Assembly: GCF_002532535.1 (NCBI RefSeq)
Contig: NZ_NQWI01000035.1
Span: 1 to 44,139 of the forward strand
Direction of reading: 5' to 3'
Source of the DNA: Candidatus Viridilinea mediisalina
GTDB taxonomy: Bacteria > Chloroflexota > Chloroflexia > Chloroflexales > Chloroflexaceae
DNA length: 44,139 nt
Within the stretch, counting starts at the first letter, position 1. Every line of letters starts with the position of its first letter. The translations under genes were made by a program, and so were the position numbers. This document shows, in pieces, positions 17,676 through 25,986 of the stretch. The notes beneath the pieces were generated by a model. That model was not told the DNA's origin. It worked only from the letters and a program-made list of their open reading frames with translations, and did no database searches.

Positions 17676-18260
17676 GTGTTTATCAACTGGGCTCTTGGCG
17701 AACTCAACCTGAAGATTGTCTACTACGGTGCAGCACTCTGTGGCAAAACTACCAATCTCCAGTTCATTCACGCCCGTACGCCTACCAACCTACGCGGTCA
17801 ACTTATCTCGCTCAAAACCCGCGAGGAGCGTACACTGCTCTTTGACTTCCTGCAAATTGAGATGGGCAAGGTCAACAATCTCAAGCCAAAATTTAAGCTC
17901 TACACCGTCCCCGGCCAGGTCTACTATGCGGCCAGCCGCCGCCTGATTCTCCAAGGCACCGACGGCGTCGTCTTTGTAGTCGACTCCCAAGCCGGACGCC
18001 TCGCCGAAAACCAGGAGGCGTGGTACACCATGGAGCAGCACCTGATCGAGTTGGGCGAAAACTTGAGTACCTTCCCGATCATTGTGCAACTCAACAAACG
18101 TGACATCCCCCATGTCATGTCGGTCAACGATCTCAAGCGTCACCTTGATCTACACAACCGCCCCATCTTCGAGGCTTCGGCGCTCAGAGGCAACGGCGTC
18201 TTTGATACGCTCAAAGCCGCAATGAACGCTGTTGTGGCGCAGGTACGGCGGGCGGTGTAG
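17676..18260 (+). CDS. mglA: MglA-family small GTPase
   Basis: The 194-residue protein starts at a GTG; AGAGGT overlaps the stop of the preceding gene. The P-loop is GAALCGKTT (18-26), the MglA form of GxxxxGKT. Switch II has T-V-P-G-Q (P79-G80-Q81) where Ras has DxxG, which is an MglA family mark. NKRD (140-143) gives guanine specificity, and E-A-S-A stands in place of the G5 motif. R-x-x-x-L-x-x-D-F-L near residue 50 fits MglA. MglA controls polarity and gliding in myxobacteria by GTP cycling; many Chloroflexia are gliding filaments, so a motility or polarity role is plausible here. Confidence 0.9.
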   Translation: MFINWALGELNLKIVYYGAALCGKTTNLQFIHARTPTNLRGQLISLKTREERTLLFDFLQIEMGKVNNLKPKFKLYTVPGQVYYAASRRLILQGTDGVVFVVDSQAGRLAENQEAWYTMEQHLIELGENLSTFPIIVQLNKRDIPHVMSVNDLKRHLDLHNRPIFEASALRGNGVFDTLKAAMNAVVAQVRRAV

Positions 18261-18514
18261 AGGAGAGAGAGGGCACAGAGGGTTTGAACCACAGAGGCAC
18301 AGAGGGCACAGAGGGGGTATCAACAGTTGCATTCCTTAGAAGCTGTCTGAAAAGCCGGGGAGTATACACGCTGGAGTGCCGGCGTTAGCCGGCTAACGCC
18401 GGCACTCCAACGGTAAAGCTGAAAGCGCGTTTCTAAAACCTTCCCTAACAAAAAAACCTCTGTGTCCTCTGTGCCTCTGTGGTTCAACCCTCTGTACCTC
18501 TACCCTCTCTCTCT
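18261..18514. repeat. CACAGAG inverted repeat with family A element in its loop
   Basis: The left arm (about 18262-18313) contains AACCACAGAGGCACAGAGGG and the right arm (about 18456-18514) its complement (CCTCTGTGCCTCTGTGGTT). Inside the loop sits a family A palindrome (core 18371-18410, with the GCTGTCTGAAAAGCC flank at 18342). This nesting shows that one repeat inserted in, or was captured by, the other. It separates two convergent genes (MglA and the ABC permease). Confidence 0.75.
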
Positions 18515-19333
18515 TCACAAGCGCCGAAAGATCTCCGCCCGCCGCAACCAGCGCCCGCCCCACCAGAGTAGCAGGGCGTCCACCAGCCAGAAGATAGCCC
18601 CAAGCAGGGCCACGAGCCAGGTGCTAAAGTAGATCACCCCAGCGGCTTGACCAACCACGAGCAGGATGAGGGGCAGCACAACGATAGCCCCCATCTGGTA
18701 GGCATCCTGGAAGCCCTGGGCGCGGGTGGAGATCAGCACGGTGACCATGAGGCCCAGGGCGGCAACCGCAGGGGCGACCCAGAGGGCCAGGATGAACCAC
18801 ATGGCGGGCGGGAAGAAGATGCGACCCATGATCGGCCAGGCGGCCAGATTAGCCACGATGCTGTAGACCACAAAGCCGCCCAGGGCAACCCCCACCGCAG
18901 GCAGCCAAGCGGCCAGCAGCTTTCCCAAGAGCAACTCGCGGTCGGTTGTGGGCGTATAGAGCAGCGCCTCAAGCGTCTTGCGCTCCTTTTCGCCTGCGAA
19001 GCTGTCGGCAGCGATCACGCTGGCAACCATCAAGGGCACAATCAGGTAGAGCGGAGCCAAGAAGTAGACGAGGGCCATGATGACCAGTTGCTGCAGCGGT
19101 GCATAAGCGGCCAACTTGGCCTGCAACACGGGCGGCATCTGCACCAGCATCTGCTCTAGGTCGGCCAGCGGCGACCCCGGCCCCGTACCGAGCAGGGGGG
19201 CCAAAGCAACCATTGCGGGTATCACAAGAAACATGATCAGCGGCACCACAATCAGGGGGATCATCACCCCTTTGTTGCGGAGCGTTACCATGAGATCTTT
19301 CCGCACAATCGCACGAATGGCATAGGTATTCAT
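18515..19333 (-). CDS. ABC-2 type permease (NatB-like), orphan
   Basis: The 272-residue membrane protein starts at 19333 (MNTYAIRAIVRKDL). An upstream ATG at 19399 would encode repeat-derived residues from TCTGCAATC heptamers, so it is rejected. It has about six hydrophobic segments; the S-F-A-G-E-K-E-R-K-T-L-E-A-L-L segment after the second or third helix is the hallmark of ABC-2 exporters of the NatB/ABC_transporter_3 type. No ATPase gene is adjacent; it may be paired with an ATPase elsewhere. Substrate unknown. Confidence 0.82.
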   Translation of the reverse strand: MNTYAIRAIVRKDLMVTLRNKGVMIPLIVVPLIMFLVIPAMVALAPLLGTGPGSPLADLEQMLVQMPPVLQAKLAAYAPLQQLVIMALVYFLAPLYLIVPLMVASVIAADSFAGEKERKTLEALLYTPTTDRELLLGKLLAAWLPAVGVALGGFVVYSIVANLAAWPIMGRIFFPPAMWFILALWVAPAVAALGLMVTVLISTRAQGFQDAYQMGAIVVLPLILLVVGQAAGVIYFSTWLVALLGAIFWLVDALLLWWGGRWLRRAEIFRRL

Positions 19334-19795
19334 GATCGCTCTATAATCTGCAATCTCCAATCTCCAATGGTATAAGCATAGCGCAACGCAGCGCAGCACA
19401 ACACCAACCCACGTCTGATTGCAGATCGTCCATCTGGCGGAGGCGTGCTCATATCAATGCTGCTAATGCCTGTTATCGCAGTAGCGCAAAAGTCGCCCTT
19501 TGTAGGGGCACGGTGCCGCCGTGCCCCTGGGGGCTCAACCTTTTGGCGGAGGGCATATCCAATCGTTAGCCTCATGCAACTCAGTGCGCTACCCGCTAGA
19601 ATAGAGCGAGAACATGCACGTTATACCAAATCCGATAGCCAATAGCCGACAACTGAAAGCCGGACATGGCGTCTCAATGCGCTTGAATGTCATGAGGCAT
19701 GCCGCATTATCAAGAACGCGAAAGCCCATTGGAACGCCGTGTTCGGCAATCTGCAATCTGCAATCTACAATCGTAAATGGTATTACTGGAGCAAC
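19334..19795. other. Repeat-filled spacer, no gene
   Basis: It holds a short family B fragment (19345-19375), a TAGGGGCACGG hairpin (about 19503-19530) and a dimeric family B element (19623-19783). About 19376-19500 shows nothing recognisable. Confidence 0.6.
19623..19783. repeat. Head-to-head dimer of family B elements
   Basis: It begins ATACCAAAT with CCGATAGCC heptamers and the core GGACATGGCGTCTCAATG, then passes near 19705 into a second copy in inverted orientation (CCGCATTATCAAGAACGC, then CAATCTGC heptamers and GTAAATGGTAT). The two halves carry different heptamers (CCGATAG and CAATCTG), so it looks like a fusion of two subtypes. Confidence 0.75.
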
Positions 19796-20464
19796 ATGAT
19801 GCATATTGAAACAACACACCAGGGCCTACAGGTACATACCTTGCCTGTAGCACAGTTGGCCAGCGCTGCGGCTTTAGTCGCGGCCAGTTTCCGCCAGGAG
19901 GGCTTCACCCGCAACACCCACAACCTCTCCACCCCGGCGCGTCAGCGACGCTATGCCATTGCAGGTGAATTGCGGCTTTGGTTCGGCCATGTCAGTGGGC
20001 AACGACTGCTTGCTGTGAGTGAAGGTGAAACCTTAGCGGGCATTGCGGTGGTGAAGCCACCCACGCCAACGTCTGTGCCGTGGCCTAAGCTCCTCTGGAC
20101 CATCCTGCGCCGTGCGCCATCCTTGGTGGGCATCATTGGTGATCTGCGCTGGCGTCAAGCCCTACGCATCAAGCCAGCCATGAAGGCACCCGCCATGCTG
20201 CCGCCCGCACACTACACCTTGGAGCTGCTCGCAGTTGCGCCTGAATTCCAGGGCCAAGGCATCGGCAGACTGCTGTTGGAAGATATTCACGCCCGCTGCG
20301 AGCAAGACAGGCAAGCTGCGGGGATCTACCTGTTCACTGGTGACGAGAAGAACCGCGAGATCTATCAGCGTTTTGGCTACCATGTGCTACAAGCCAACCA
20401 AGGCGGCCCGCTCACCGTATGGCATATGTTCCGGCCAAACGCCCCCTCAATACTTGATGAATAA
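19796..20464 (+). CDS. GNAT family N-acetyltransferase
   Basis: The start at 19796 has GGAG 5 nt upstream; an ATG at 19739 lies in the repeat. The 222-residue protein has the GNAT motif A loop E-F-Q-G-Q-G-I-G-R-L-L-L-E preceded by L-E-L-L-A-V-A-P, which binds acetyl-CoA phosphates, and a motif B region ending in Y-Q-R-F-G-Y. The substrate is unknown. The stop overlaps the start of the next gene (ATGAATAA), so the two are probably translationally coupled. Confidence 0.85.
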   Translation: MMHIETTHQGLQVHTLPVAQLASAAALVAASFRQEGFTRNTHNLSTPARQRRYAIAGELRLWFGHVSGQRLLAVSEGETLAGIAVVKPPTPTSVPWPKLLWTILRRAPSLVGIIGDLRWRQALRIKPAMKAPAMLPPAHYTLELLAVAPEFQGQGIGRLLLEDIHARCEQDRQAAGIYLFTGDEKNREIYQRFGYHVLQANQGGPLTVWHMFRPNAPSILDE

Positions 20465-21086
20465 TGGACAACCCCCCCCAACCAGACTATTCACCGCAAC
20501 CAAAACCCTGCCCCCCAACTACCTTCCTGCTGGTGCGATCAACCTTGCCACCAACAAAGCATTGCAACTTGGGCTCAGCCTAGGCTCAGTCATCCTCTTC
20601 GTCCTCTTTGGGCTCGGCTTCATGGGCCTCATTGCGCGCCTACGCCCCGATCTTGGCAGCATCAGCGTCACTTTTGGCCTGATTGAAATGCTCTTCGTCC
20701 TGCTCATGCTGGTGCTCACAACCTTCATCGTCGTTTGGCTACACGAAGCAATCCACGGCTTCTGCTTCTGGCTCTTCACCCGCAGCCGCCCCCACTACGG
20801 CTTCAAGGGGCTCTACGCCTACGCCGCCGCCCCCGACTGGTACCTGAGCCGCTTGCCCTATGCCATCACCGGCGCAGCCCCACTCATCCTGATGACCCTG
20901 CTCGGCCTGCTGATTGCCACCGTTGCCCCAGCCCTAGCCATGCCACTGCTGATCTATGCCCTCAGCCTCAACGCTGCTGGTGCAATTGGCGATATGTTCG
21001 TGGTAGCGTGGATTGCCGTGAGCCCTAAAGGGGCACTCTTCCGCGATCATGGCGATGCATTGGAACGGTTTCGGCCCGGAGCATAA
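20457..21086 (+). CDS. DUF3267-type integral membrane zincin
   Basis: The ATG at 20457 overlaps the GNAT stop; the longer frame back to 20235 is a shadow of the GNAT gene. The 209-residue protein has about four TM helices and the zinc-site motif HEAIH at residues 96-100 in the helix context V-W-L-H-E-A-I-H-G. Near the C terminus, G-A-I-G-D-M-F-V-V-A-W is the second conserved block of DUF3267 (likely the third-ligand region). DUF3267 is a predicted membrane metallopeptidase of unknown substrate. The stop TAA directly enters a family B repeat. Confidence 0.82.
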   Translation: MNNGQPPPTRLFTATKTLPPNYLPAGAINLATNKALQLGLSLGSVILFVLFGLGFMGLIARLRPDLGSISVTFGLIEMLFVLLMLVLTTFIVVWLHEAIHGFCFWLFTRSRPHYGFKGLYAYAAAPDWYLSRLPYAITGAAPLILMTLLGLLIATVAPALAMPLLIYALSLNAAGAIGDMFVVAWIAVSPKGALFRDHGDALERFRPGA

Positions 21087-21189
21087 TACCAATTACCCTT
21101 GAACATGCCGCATTATCAAGAACGCGAAAGCCCATTGGAACGCCGTGTTCGGCAATCTGCAATCTGCTATCTACAATCGTAAATGGTAT
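21086..21189 (-). repeat. Family B element (AATCTGC heptamers)
   Basis: ATACCAATTAC at the left and GTAAATGGTAT at the right are near-inverted ends. The body is GAACATGCCGCATTATCAAG, then GCCCATTGG, then the heptamers CAATCTG/CTATCTA. The last base of the preceding TAA stop is shared with the left end. Confidence 0.85.
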
Positions 21190-21244
21190 AAGGTAGGGTG
21201 CGCATCCTTACATCTACACATCCCAAGTGGTATGATGTAGAAAC

Positions 21245-23347
21245 ATGAAACCCCTACAGATGTTCAAAGCTCTGGCTGCACGCCTGGTGGTTCTGCTAGA
21301 AGCACTGTTGAGGCTGCTCATTGCCCTGCTGCACCGCATCAAAGCGAGCCTCCAGGTTGAACAACCGCTGGATGTGCCGACCAGTGAAGATCGCCTTGAT
21401 ATGTTCTTCTCGCAGTCGCTGACTGGGGTCTTCTTTATGATGCTTGATAAGCCAATTGCGTGGCATGATGCAGCCGACAAGGAGGCGCTGTTGGACTATG
21501 CCATGGCCCATCAGCGCATCACCAAAGCAAACCAGGCGATGCTTGATCAGTATGGCGCGCAGGAAGCAGAATTGCTTGGTTTAACCCCGAACGATCTGTA
21601 CGCTCACGATCTAGCGTATGGCCGATCGGTCTGGAGGAAATTTTTTGACCGGGGGCGCTTGCATGTGGAGTCGTGCGAACAGCGTATGGATGGGACACCG
21701 ATCTTCATTGAAAGCGATTACATCTGTCTCTATGATCAACAGGGGCGTATCATTGGTCATTTTGGCGTCCAGAACGACATCAGCGAGCGAAAGTGGGCAG
21801 ATGAGCAGTTGAAACATTCAGAGAGAACATATCGTGCGATATTTAATGCAATAACAGATGCTCTTTTTATTCATGACGCTACTACTGGTCAGATTTTAGA
21901 TGTCAACGATTCAATGTTGGAGATGTTTGGCTATGAGAGAACAGAAGTTCCAGGTTTGAGCGTAGAAGATTTAAGCACTCGTGTTTTTCCCTATACTAAT
22001 GAACAGGCGAACATGTTGATACAACGAGCAGCCACTGGTGAGACGCTTGTATTTGAATGGCACAATCGCAAAAAGAATGGTGAATGCTTCTATTCAGAGA
22101 ATATTCTCAAACTGGTGGTTATTGCTGGCCATGAGCGGATTATGGCGATTGTCCGTGACATCAGTGAGCGTAAGCAAGCGGAGGAGGAGCAGGCAAAGCT
22201 GCATGCCCAATTGGCCCATGCCCAGAAGATGGATTCGGTGGGTAGGCTGGCGGGTGGCGTGGCTCATGATTTCAACAACAAGTTGAGCGTGATTCTCGGC
22301 TATACAGAGATGGCTTTGGAGCAGGTAGATCGAACACATCCCGTCTTTGCCGATCTACAAGAGATCCAAAGGGCTGCGGATCGCTCGACAGCCCTGACCC
22401 GTCAGCTTTTGGCGTTCGCCCGTAAGCAAGTGATCACACCTCAGATCCTTGACCTAAATGAGACTGTGGAAAAGATGATTACGATGCTCCAGCGGCTCAT
22501 TGGTGAGAATATCGATCTGGTTTGGTTGCCTACTGCCAACCTCGCGCCGATCAAGATGGATCCCTCCCAGATTGACCAGATTCTGGCTAATCTCTGTGTC
22601 AACGCCCGCGATGCCATTGCAGATGTGGGCCGGGTGACGATTGAGACAGATACGGTGATCTTTGACCATGCATATTGCGCCCATCATGCCGAGGTTACGC
22701 CTGGTGTTTATGTCCTCTTGGCCGTTAGCGATAACGGCCACGGCATGGATGAGGAGACCCTCAAGCACGCTTTTGAGCCATTCTTCACCACGAAGGCACA
22801 GGGTAGGGGCACGGGCTTGGGATTGGCCACGGTGTACGGCGTGGTCAGGCAGAACAACGGCTTCGTGCATGTCTATAGCGAACCCGGCAGGGGCTCTACG
22901 TTCCGGGTCTACCTACCACAGCATCAGGGTGAGTTACCGTCTGTTGCGGCAGATACGGCAAAGCCAACACCAGTAGTCTATGGCAACGAGACCATCTTGC
23001 TGGTAGAGGACGAGCCGAGCATTCTGGTCATGGTCACAAAGATGATCGAAAGCTTTGGGTATGTCGTGCTTGCGGCCCAAAACCCAAGCGAGGCGATGGG
23101 TCTAGCTCATGCGCATCCCAGCCCAATTGATCTGCTGATTACCGATGTGATTATGCCGGAGATGAATGGCCGAGATTTAGCCCATAAGTTGATGGCGGAG
23201 TATCCGAACATGAAGCACCTGTTCATCTCTGGGTATACAGCCAATTTCATTGCCCATCATGGCGTGTTGGATGCAGGTGTCCATTTCATCCAGAAACCCT
23301 TCGCAATCACGGATCTAGCCACGAAGGTGCGGGAAGTGCTGGGATGA
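21245..23347 (+). CDS. PAS-PAS hybrid histidine kinase with C-terminal receiver
   Basis: This 700-residue protein has an N-terminal amphipathic/hydrophobic stretch (about 8-35), two PAS domains (about 55-185 and 190-325, each closing with a D-I-S-E-R-K PAC signature), a HisKA domain with GGVAHDFNN (H341), a HATPase with [16 protein letters not shown] and [15 protein letters not shown], and a receiver with E-D-E and D634 ([11 protein letters not shown]). The A-H-D-F-N-N type of H box is usual for PAS-rich hybrid kinases. There is no output domain. The start has no clear ribosome site. Fifteen nt after it comes the AAC(3)-I-like gene, so the two may share a transcript. Confidence 0.9.
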   Translation: MKPLQMFKALAARLVVLLEALLRLLIALLHRIKASLQVEQPLDVPTSEDRLDMFFSQSLTGVFFMMLDKPIAWHDAADKEALLDYAMAHQRITKANQAMLDQYGAQEAELLGLTPNDLYAHDLAYGRSVWRKFFDRGRLHVESCEQRMDGTPIFIESDYICLYDQQGRIIGHFGVQNDISERKWADEQLKHSERTYRAIFNAITDALFIHDATTGQILDVNDSMLEMFGYERTEVPGLSVEDLSTRVFPYTNEQANMLIQRAATGETLVFEWHNRKKNGECFYSENILKLVVIAGHERIMAIVRDISERKQAEEEQAKLHAQLAHAQKMDSVGRLAGGVAHDFNNKLSVILGYTEMALEQVDRTHPVFADLQEIQRAADRSTALTRQLLAFARKQVITPQILDLNETVEKMITMLQRLIGENIDLVWLPTANLAPIKMDPSQIDQILANLCVNARDAIADVGRVTIETDTVIFDHAYCAHHAEVTPGVYVLLAVSDNGHGMDEETLKHAFEPFFTTKAQGRGTGLGLATVYGVVRQNNGFVHVYSEPGRGSTFRVYLPQHQGELPSVAADTAKPTPVVYGNETILLVEDEPSILVMVTKMIESFGYVVLAAQNPSEAMGLAHAHPSPIDLLITDVIMPEMNGRDLAHKLMAEYPNMKHLFISGYTANFIAHHGVLDAGVHFIQKPFAITDLATKVREVLG

Positions 23348-23362
23348 ACAAAGGAGGAGATG

Positions 23363-23818
23363 ATGACTCTGCTAGATGATGTGCGCATCCAACAACTCAC
23401 TGCCGCTGATCAAACCCGTATGGGTGAGCTCTTGACGCTGTTTGGTGAGGCTTTTGACGAAGTAGAGACCTACAGTGGACAACGGCCAAGTCAAGCCTAT
23501 ATGCAGCGCCTACTGGCCCAAGAGCACTTCATTGCGCTTGTTGCGCTGCGGCATGACGTGGTTGTTGGCGGGATCGCGGCGTATGAGCTCATGAAATTTG
23601 AACAGGAGCGCAGCGAAATCTACCTCTACGATCTCGCGGTAGCTAGTGAGCAGCGACGTCAAGGAATTGCCACCGCGTTAATTCATGCGTTGCAGCACCT
23701 CGCAACTCAGCGTGGTGCTTATGTGATCTTTGTGCAAGCCGATGATGGTGACGATCCAGCTATCGCACTTTACACCAAATTTGGTACGCCTGAATTGGTG
23801 CATCATTTTGATCTTTAG
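23363..23818 (+). CDS. AAC(3)-I-like GNAT acetyltransferase
   Basis: Of two adjacent ATGs, the second (23363) has the better spacing from AGGAGG; the first (23360) is too close. The 151-residue protein matches the AAC(3)-I family (AacC1-like) along its length: F-I-A-L-V-A-L, A-A-Y-E-L-x-K-F-E-Q-x-R-S-E-I-Y, then Y-D-L-A-V-A-S-E-x-R-R-Q-G-I-A-T-A-L-I, Q-A-D-D-G-D-D-P-A and L-Y-T-K-F-G-T with a final H-H-F-D-L. Family members 3-N-acetylate aminoglycosides such as gentamicin. Chromosomal relatives often have other or unknown substrates, so resistance is not shown. A final D-P-S-like extension is missing. Confidence 0.85.
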   Translation: MTLLDDVRIQQLTAADQTRMGELLTLFGEAFDEVETYSGQRPSQAYMQRLLAQEHFIALVALRHDVVVGGIAAYELMKFEQERSEIYLYDLAVASEQRRQGIATALIHALQHLATQRGAYVIFVQADDGDDPAIALYTKFGTPELVHHFDL

Positions 23819-23826
23819 GGATGGTT

Positions 23827-23886
23827 TCAGGCTACGCAGCGTTGAATACTCGCCACCTTCGCGAGCACAATATCGCGGTCAAGCAT
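23827..23886 (-). pseudogene. hepT: Truncated HEPN (hepT-like) remnant
   Basis: On the minus strand an ATG overlaps the end of the MNT gene and opens a 19-codon frame, MLDRDIVLAKVASIQRCVA, then stop. The sequence has the form of the N terminus of DUF86/HEPN toxins, which regularly follow an MNT gene with such an overlap. The remaining roughly 100 residues are missing and the frame runs into a CCTGAAACCATCC sequence also seen near 16180. It is inferred to be a deletion remnant. Confidence 0.7.
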
Positions 23887-24355
23887 AGACTCTCCGGGCG
23901 AGTACCGCAGCTTCGATGGGCTGCCGCACATGCTTGAAATCAGCATACTGGCTGATCAGTTGCACGACAAAACCCGCATAGGCGCGACGGTCGGGACATG
24001 CAATCAGGAGCCCTTTCTTGACAGCTTGAAAGGCTAGAATGGGCGAAGCCTGGTTGAGGATAATCAGGTCAACCTCGCGTCCGGCGTTCTGAGACAGGGC
24101 GGCCTGCAACTCGATCCGATCCATCGGGCTCGGGATAGCATGCTCAGCGAAGAGCAGCGCCAGATCAAGATCACTTGCGGCCTGCAGCGCGGCCCGCGCC
24201 GCCGAACCGAAGAGCAGCGCCGCATGCAAGAAGGGCAGCGCCCCACATGTACGTGCGAGCAAGGCTACGAGCGGATCATTCGGTAGCATAGGATGTTGCC
24301 GTGAACTAGTCATAACACCATTGGTTCTACTCAGCATCAAGCAGTTCACTGACAT
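23879..24355 (-). CDS. mntA: MNT-type nucleotidyltransferase (antitoxin of HEPN-MNT)
   Basis: The start at 24355 has GGAGG 8 nt upstream; the frame is open further up to 24436 but only through a palindrome. The 158-residue protein has the minimal nucleotidyltransferase pattern G50-S51-A-A-R, then S-D62-L-D64 and D96 (EVDLIILN). MntA family antitoxins transfer AMP to HEPN toxins and neutralise them. Here the HEPN partner is a 19-codon remnant, so the antitoxin is an orphan. It may persist because it has another role, or because the loss is recent. Confidence 0.83.
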   Translation of the reverse strand: MSVNCLMLSRTNGVMTSSRQHPMLPNDPLVALLARTCGALPFLHAALLFGSAARAALQAASDLDLALLFAEHAIPSPMDRIELQAALSQNAGREVDLIILNQASPILAFQAVKKGLLIACPDRRAYAGFVVQLISQYADFKHVRQPIEAAVLARRVYA

Positions 24356-24420
24356 CCGCATACCTCCATAGATATTATCATAATTTGCTAGTAGGTAATG
24401 TGTCAACAACCCAAAAACCA

Positions 24421-24461
24421 CGCGATGTAGGGGCACGGCGACGCCGTGCCCCTACATCGCG
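24421..24461. repeat. 41-bp perfect palindrome, TAGGGGCACGGC family
   Basis: Twenty-nt arms (CGCGATGTAGGGGCACGGCG and its complement) flank a single central base. A related hairpin is at about 19503-19530, and a half-site near 37340. It lies upstream of the MNT gene. Confidence 0.85.
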
Positions 24462-24500
24462 TTCCTTTTGCGCTATTGCCCATTTACTATTGAGCCTATC

Positions 24501-24580
24501 GCATTGTCACCCTGAGCGCAGCGAAGGGTCTCTCTTCGTCACGCAAAGAGATGCTTCGCTGCGCTCAGCATGACGATAAT
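24501..24580. repeat. Inverted repeat, CCTGAGCGCAGCGAAGG family
   Basis: The left arm contains GTCACCCTGAGCGCAGCGAA and the right arm CTTCGCTGCGCTCAGCATGAC, an imperfect palindrome of about 80 nt. The same sequence motif is widespread in bacterial genomes as a non-coding repeat (recalled). Confidence 0.75.
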
Positions 24581-24698
24581 GCGGACAATTCAATCGCAAT
24601 TGGTATTTGTCGATGCCAGCCCCCAACACGAGCCCAATTGCGGTTCCGGCCCCGGCGATGATCAGGTACCATCATCAGAGCGCGCGATGCTGTCCCGC
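24581..24698. other. Spacer with possible membrane-protein remnant
   Basis: On the minus strand from about 24685 down to 24610 one frame gives L-I-I-A-G-A-G-T-A-I-G-L-V-L-G-A-G-I-D, a Gly-rich membrane-like segment with stops on both sides and no start. It may be a remnant of the end of a membrane protein. The link to any gene is unproven. Confidence 0.25.
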
Positions 24699-25853
24699 TC
24701 AGGGCATCAGCAGTGTAACCAGCAGTGGTCCGACACCCAGAACCGCAAGCAGCGTCCATGCCAATGTCGACCACTCATACACATGGCGGGCTGCGTTGCC
24801 AAGCATTGGCGATACTGGTACGACTAGGTCAATCAGTGCAAGCATGACCACAGCGCGCCGGAGCTCTGGCCACCAGACCCAGGCTGGGTCGGGGGTGATC
24901 AACAACACGCTCCAGGTAAGCGCGGCGACCGCCAGGCCGCCTGCCAGGTGCGCACGCCCAAGTGCCGGGATTGCGTGCTCGTGGCGCCACCCTGGTGTGG
25001 TCGGCGTTGCCGAGCCGGTCAGCGGGAACCAGACCCCAAAGCCAAGCGCCAACAGTCCAGCCAGCCCCAGCCCATTCGGCCAGGGAGCGTGGGTGAGTTG
25101 CTGACGTTGGGTGGCGGCGACGAGCCAGATCGCGGCCTCACGCACACCGAGCAGTAGGGTTGCGATCAGGGACAGGGCGAGCGTCAGCGTCAGCGGATCC
25201 GCCGCCGCCCGTGGGTCGCGCCAGGCCACCAGCGCGAGGAGCAGCACGTTGAGTATCAGGGTCACGAGGAACCGTGTCCAGAGCGGGGGTGGCGTGACCT
25301 GTGGGGCCGCCTCATCGCGCACCCACAACTGCATACCGGGGTCAAAGCCATGCCCAGCCGCACGCCAGCGCAGCGGCAGGCGCCAGCCCCAGCGGCGTAC
25401 CTGCGCACGCACCGGGAGCAACTCGTAGCCGCCGCGACGGTGGAGGTTCTGGGAGGCAGCGTTGACGGCATCAATGCGGGCGAAGGTCTCGCGACAGCCA
25501 AGTTGTGCAAAGTGCTGGCTGGCTGCATCGCGCAGGGCACTGCCGATCCCCGGTAGGTGCGCTGCTGGATCGGCGCAGATGAAGGTGACTGTGCCTACCC
25601 GCCCTTGCGGTGCGTCACGATCCGGGCGTGGGGTGACATCCACTACGACCCCGCCGACCACACGCTCGTCGGCGTCAACGGCAACAAAGACATCGCAGTT
25701 GTGGGTCGAAAAGAGCATGCGATCAAACCATGGAAAGGCTCGGTTGACGACCTGGCGCAGTGGCGCGGCATCAGCAGCCTGCATGGGGCGTACTGTGACG
25801 GTACCGGCTTCAGGCTGCGACTGGGCCTCGACAGCATAGGCTTCGTGCATCAA
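24699..25853 (-). CDS. GNAT acetyltransferase fused to a membrane domain
   Basis: The 384-residue protein opens with a GNAT-like domain (about 18-170: T-V-R-P-M-Q-A-A-D-A-A-P-L, a central V-G-G-V-V-V-D-V, the acetyl-CoA loop region L-P-G-I-G-S-A-L, and N-x-A-S-Q-N-L-H-R-R-G-G-Y). Residues about 195-384 contain about six hydrophobic segments. The acetyl-CoA loop lacks the usual R/Q-x-x-G-x-G/A spacing in its basic part, so activity is not certain. The fusion could act on a membrane or lipid-linked substrate, which is inference. No operon partner is obvious. Confidence 0.75.
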   Translation of the reverse strand: MMHEAYAVEAQSQPEAGTVTVRPMQAADAAPLRQVVNRAFPWFDRMLFSTHNCDVFVAVDADERVVGGVVVDVTPRPDRDAPQGRVGTVTFICADPAAHLPGIGSALRDAASQHFAQLGCRETFARIDAVNAASQNLHRRGGYELLPVRAQVRRWGWRLPLRWRAAGHGFDPGMQLWVRDEAAPQVTPPPLWTRFLVTLILNVLLLALVAWRDPRAAADPLTLTLALSLIATLLLGVREAAIWLVAATQRQQLTHAPWPNGLGLAGLLALGFGVWFPLTGSATPTTPGWRHEHAIPALGRAHLAGGLAVAALTWSVLLITPDPAWVWWPELRRAVVMLALIDLVVPVSPMLGNAARHVYEWSTLAWTLLAVLGVGPLLVTLLMP

Positions 25854-25986
25854 TACTCCAATTCCTTAGCTTATGCGCCTAACAGAATCTCCCCTTCCAC
25901 TCCTAAAGCGGCGGGGTTGCACTGGTTGCGTTACGCGAGGAGGGGTGGCGGGAGAACCTGGTTCTCCCGCCACCCCTCCTCGCCTT
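25854..25986. other. Spacer with a 49-nt perfect palindrome
   Basis: GCGAGGAGGGGTGGCGGGAG at 25935 begins a perfect 24-nt arm pairing with the complement ending at 25983, with T25959 at the centre. It lies just past the stop of DUF4058, on the promoter side of the GNAT-membrane fusion gene. No T-run follows on either strand. Confidence 0.6.
25935..25983 (-). terminator. Strong hairpin downstream of DUF4058 gene
   Basis: Perfect 24-bp stem with a 1-nt centre, 4 nt from the stop of the minus-strand gene. Its centre GGGAGAACCTGGTTCTCCC is related to the GGGGAACCATGTTCCCC palindromes at 26985-27160, so it may be a repeat that works as a terminator. Confidence 0.45.

Noticed and set aside
24610-24690. 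C-terminal remnant of a membrane protein
   Set aside because: One frame gives a Gly-rich hydrophobic segment, but it has stops at both ends and no recognisable family, so it is mentioned only as a low-confidence note.
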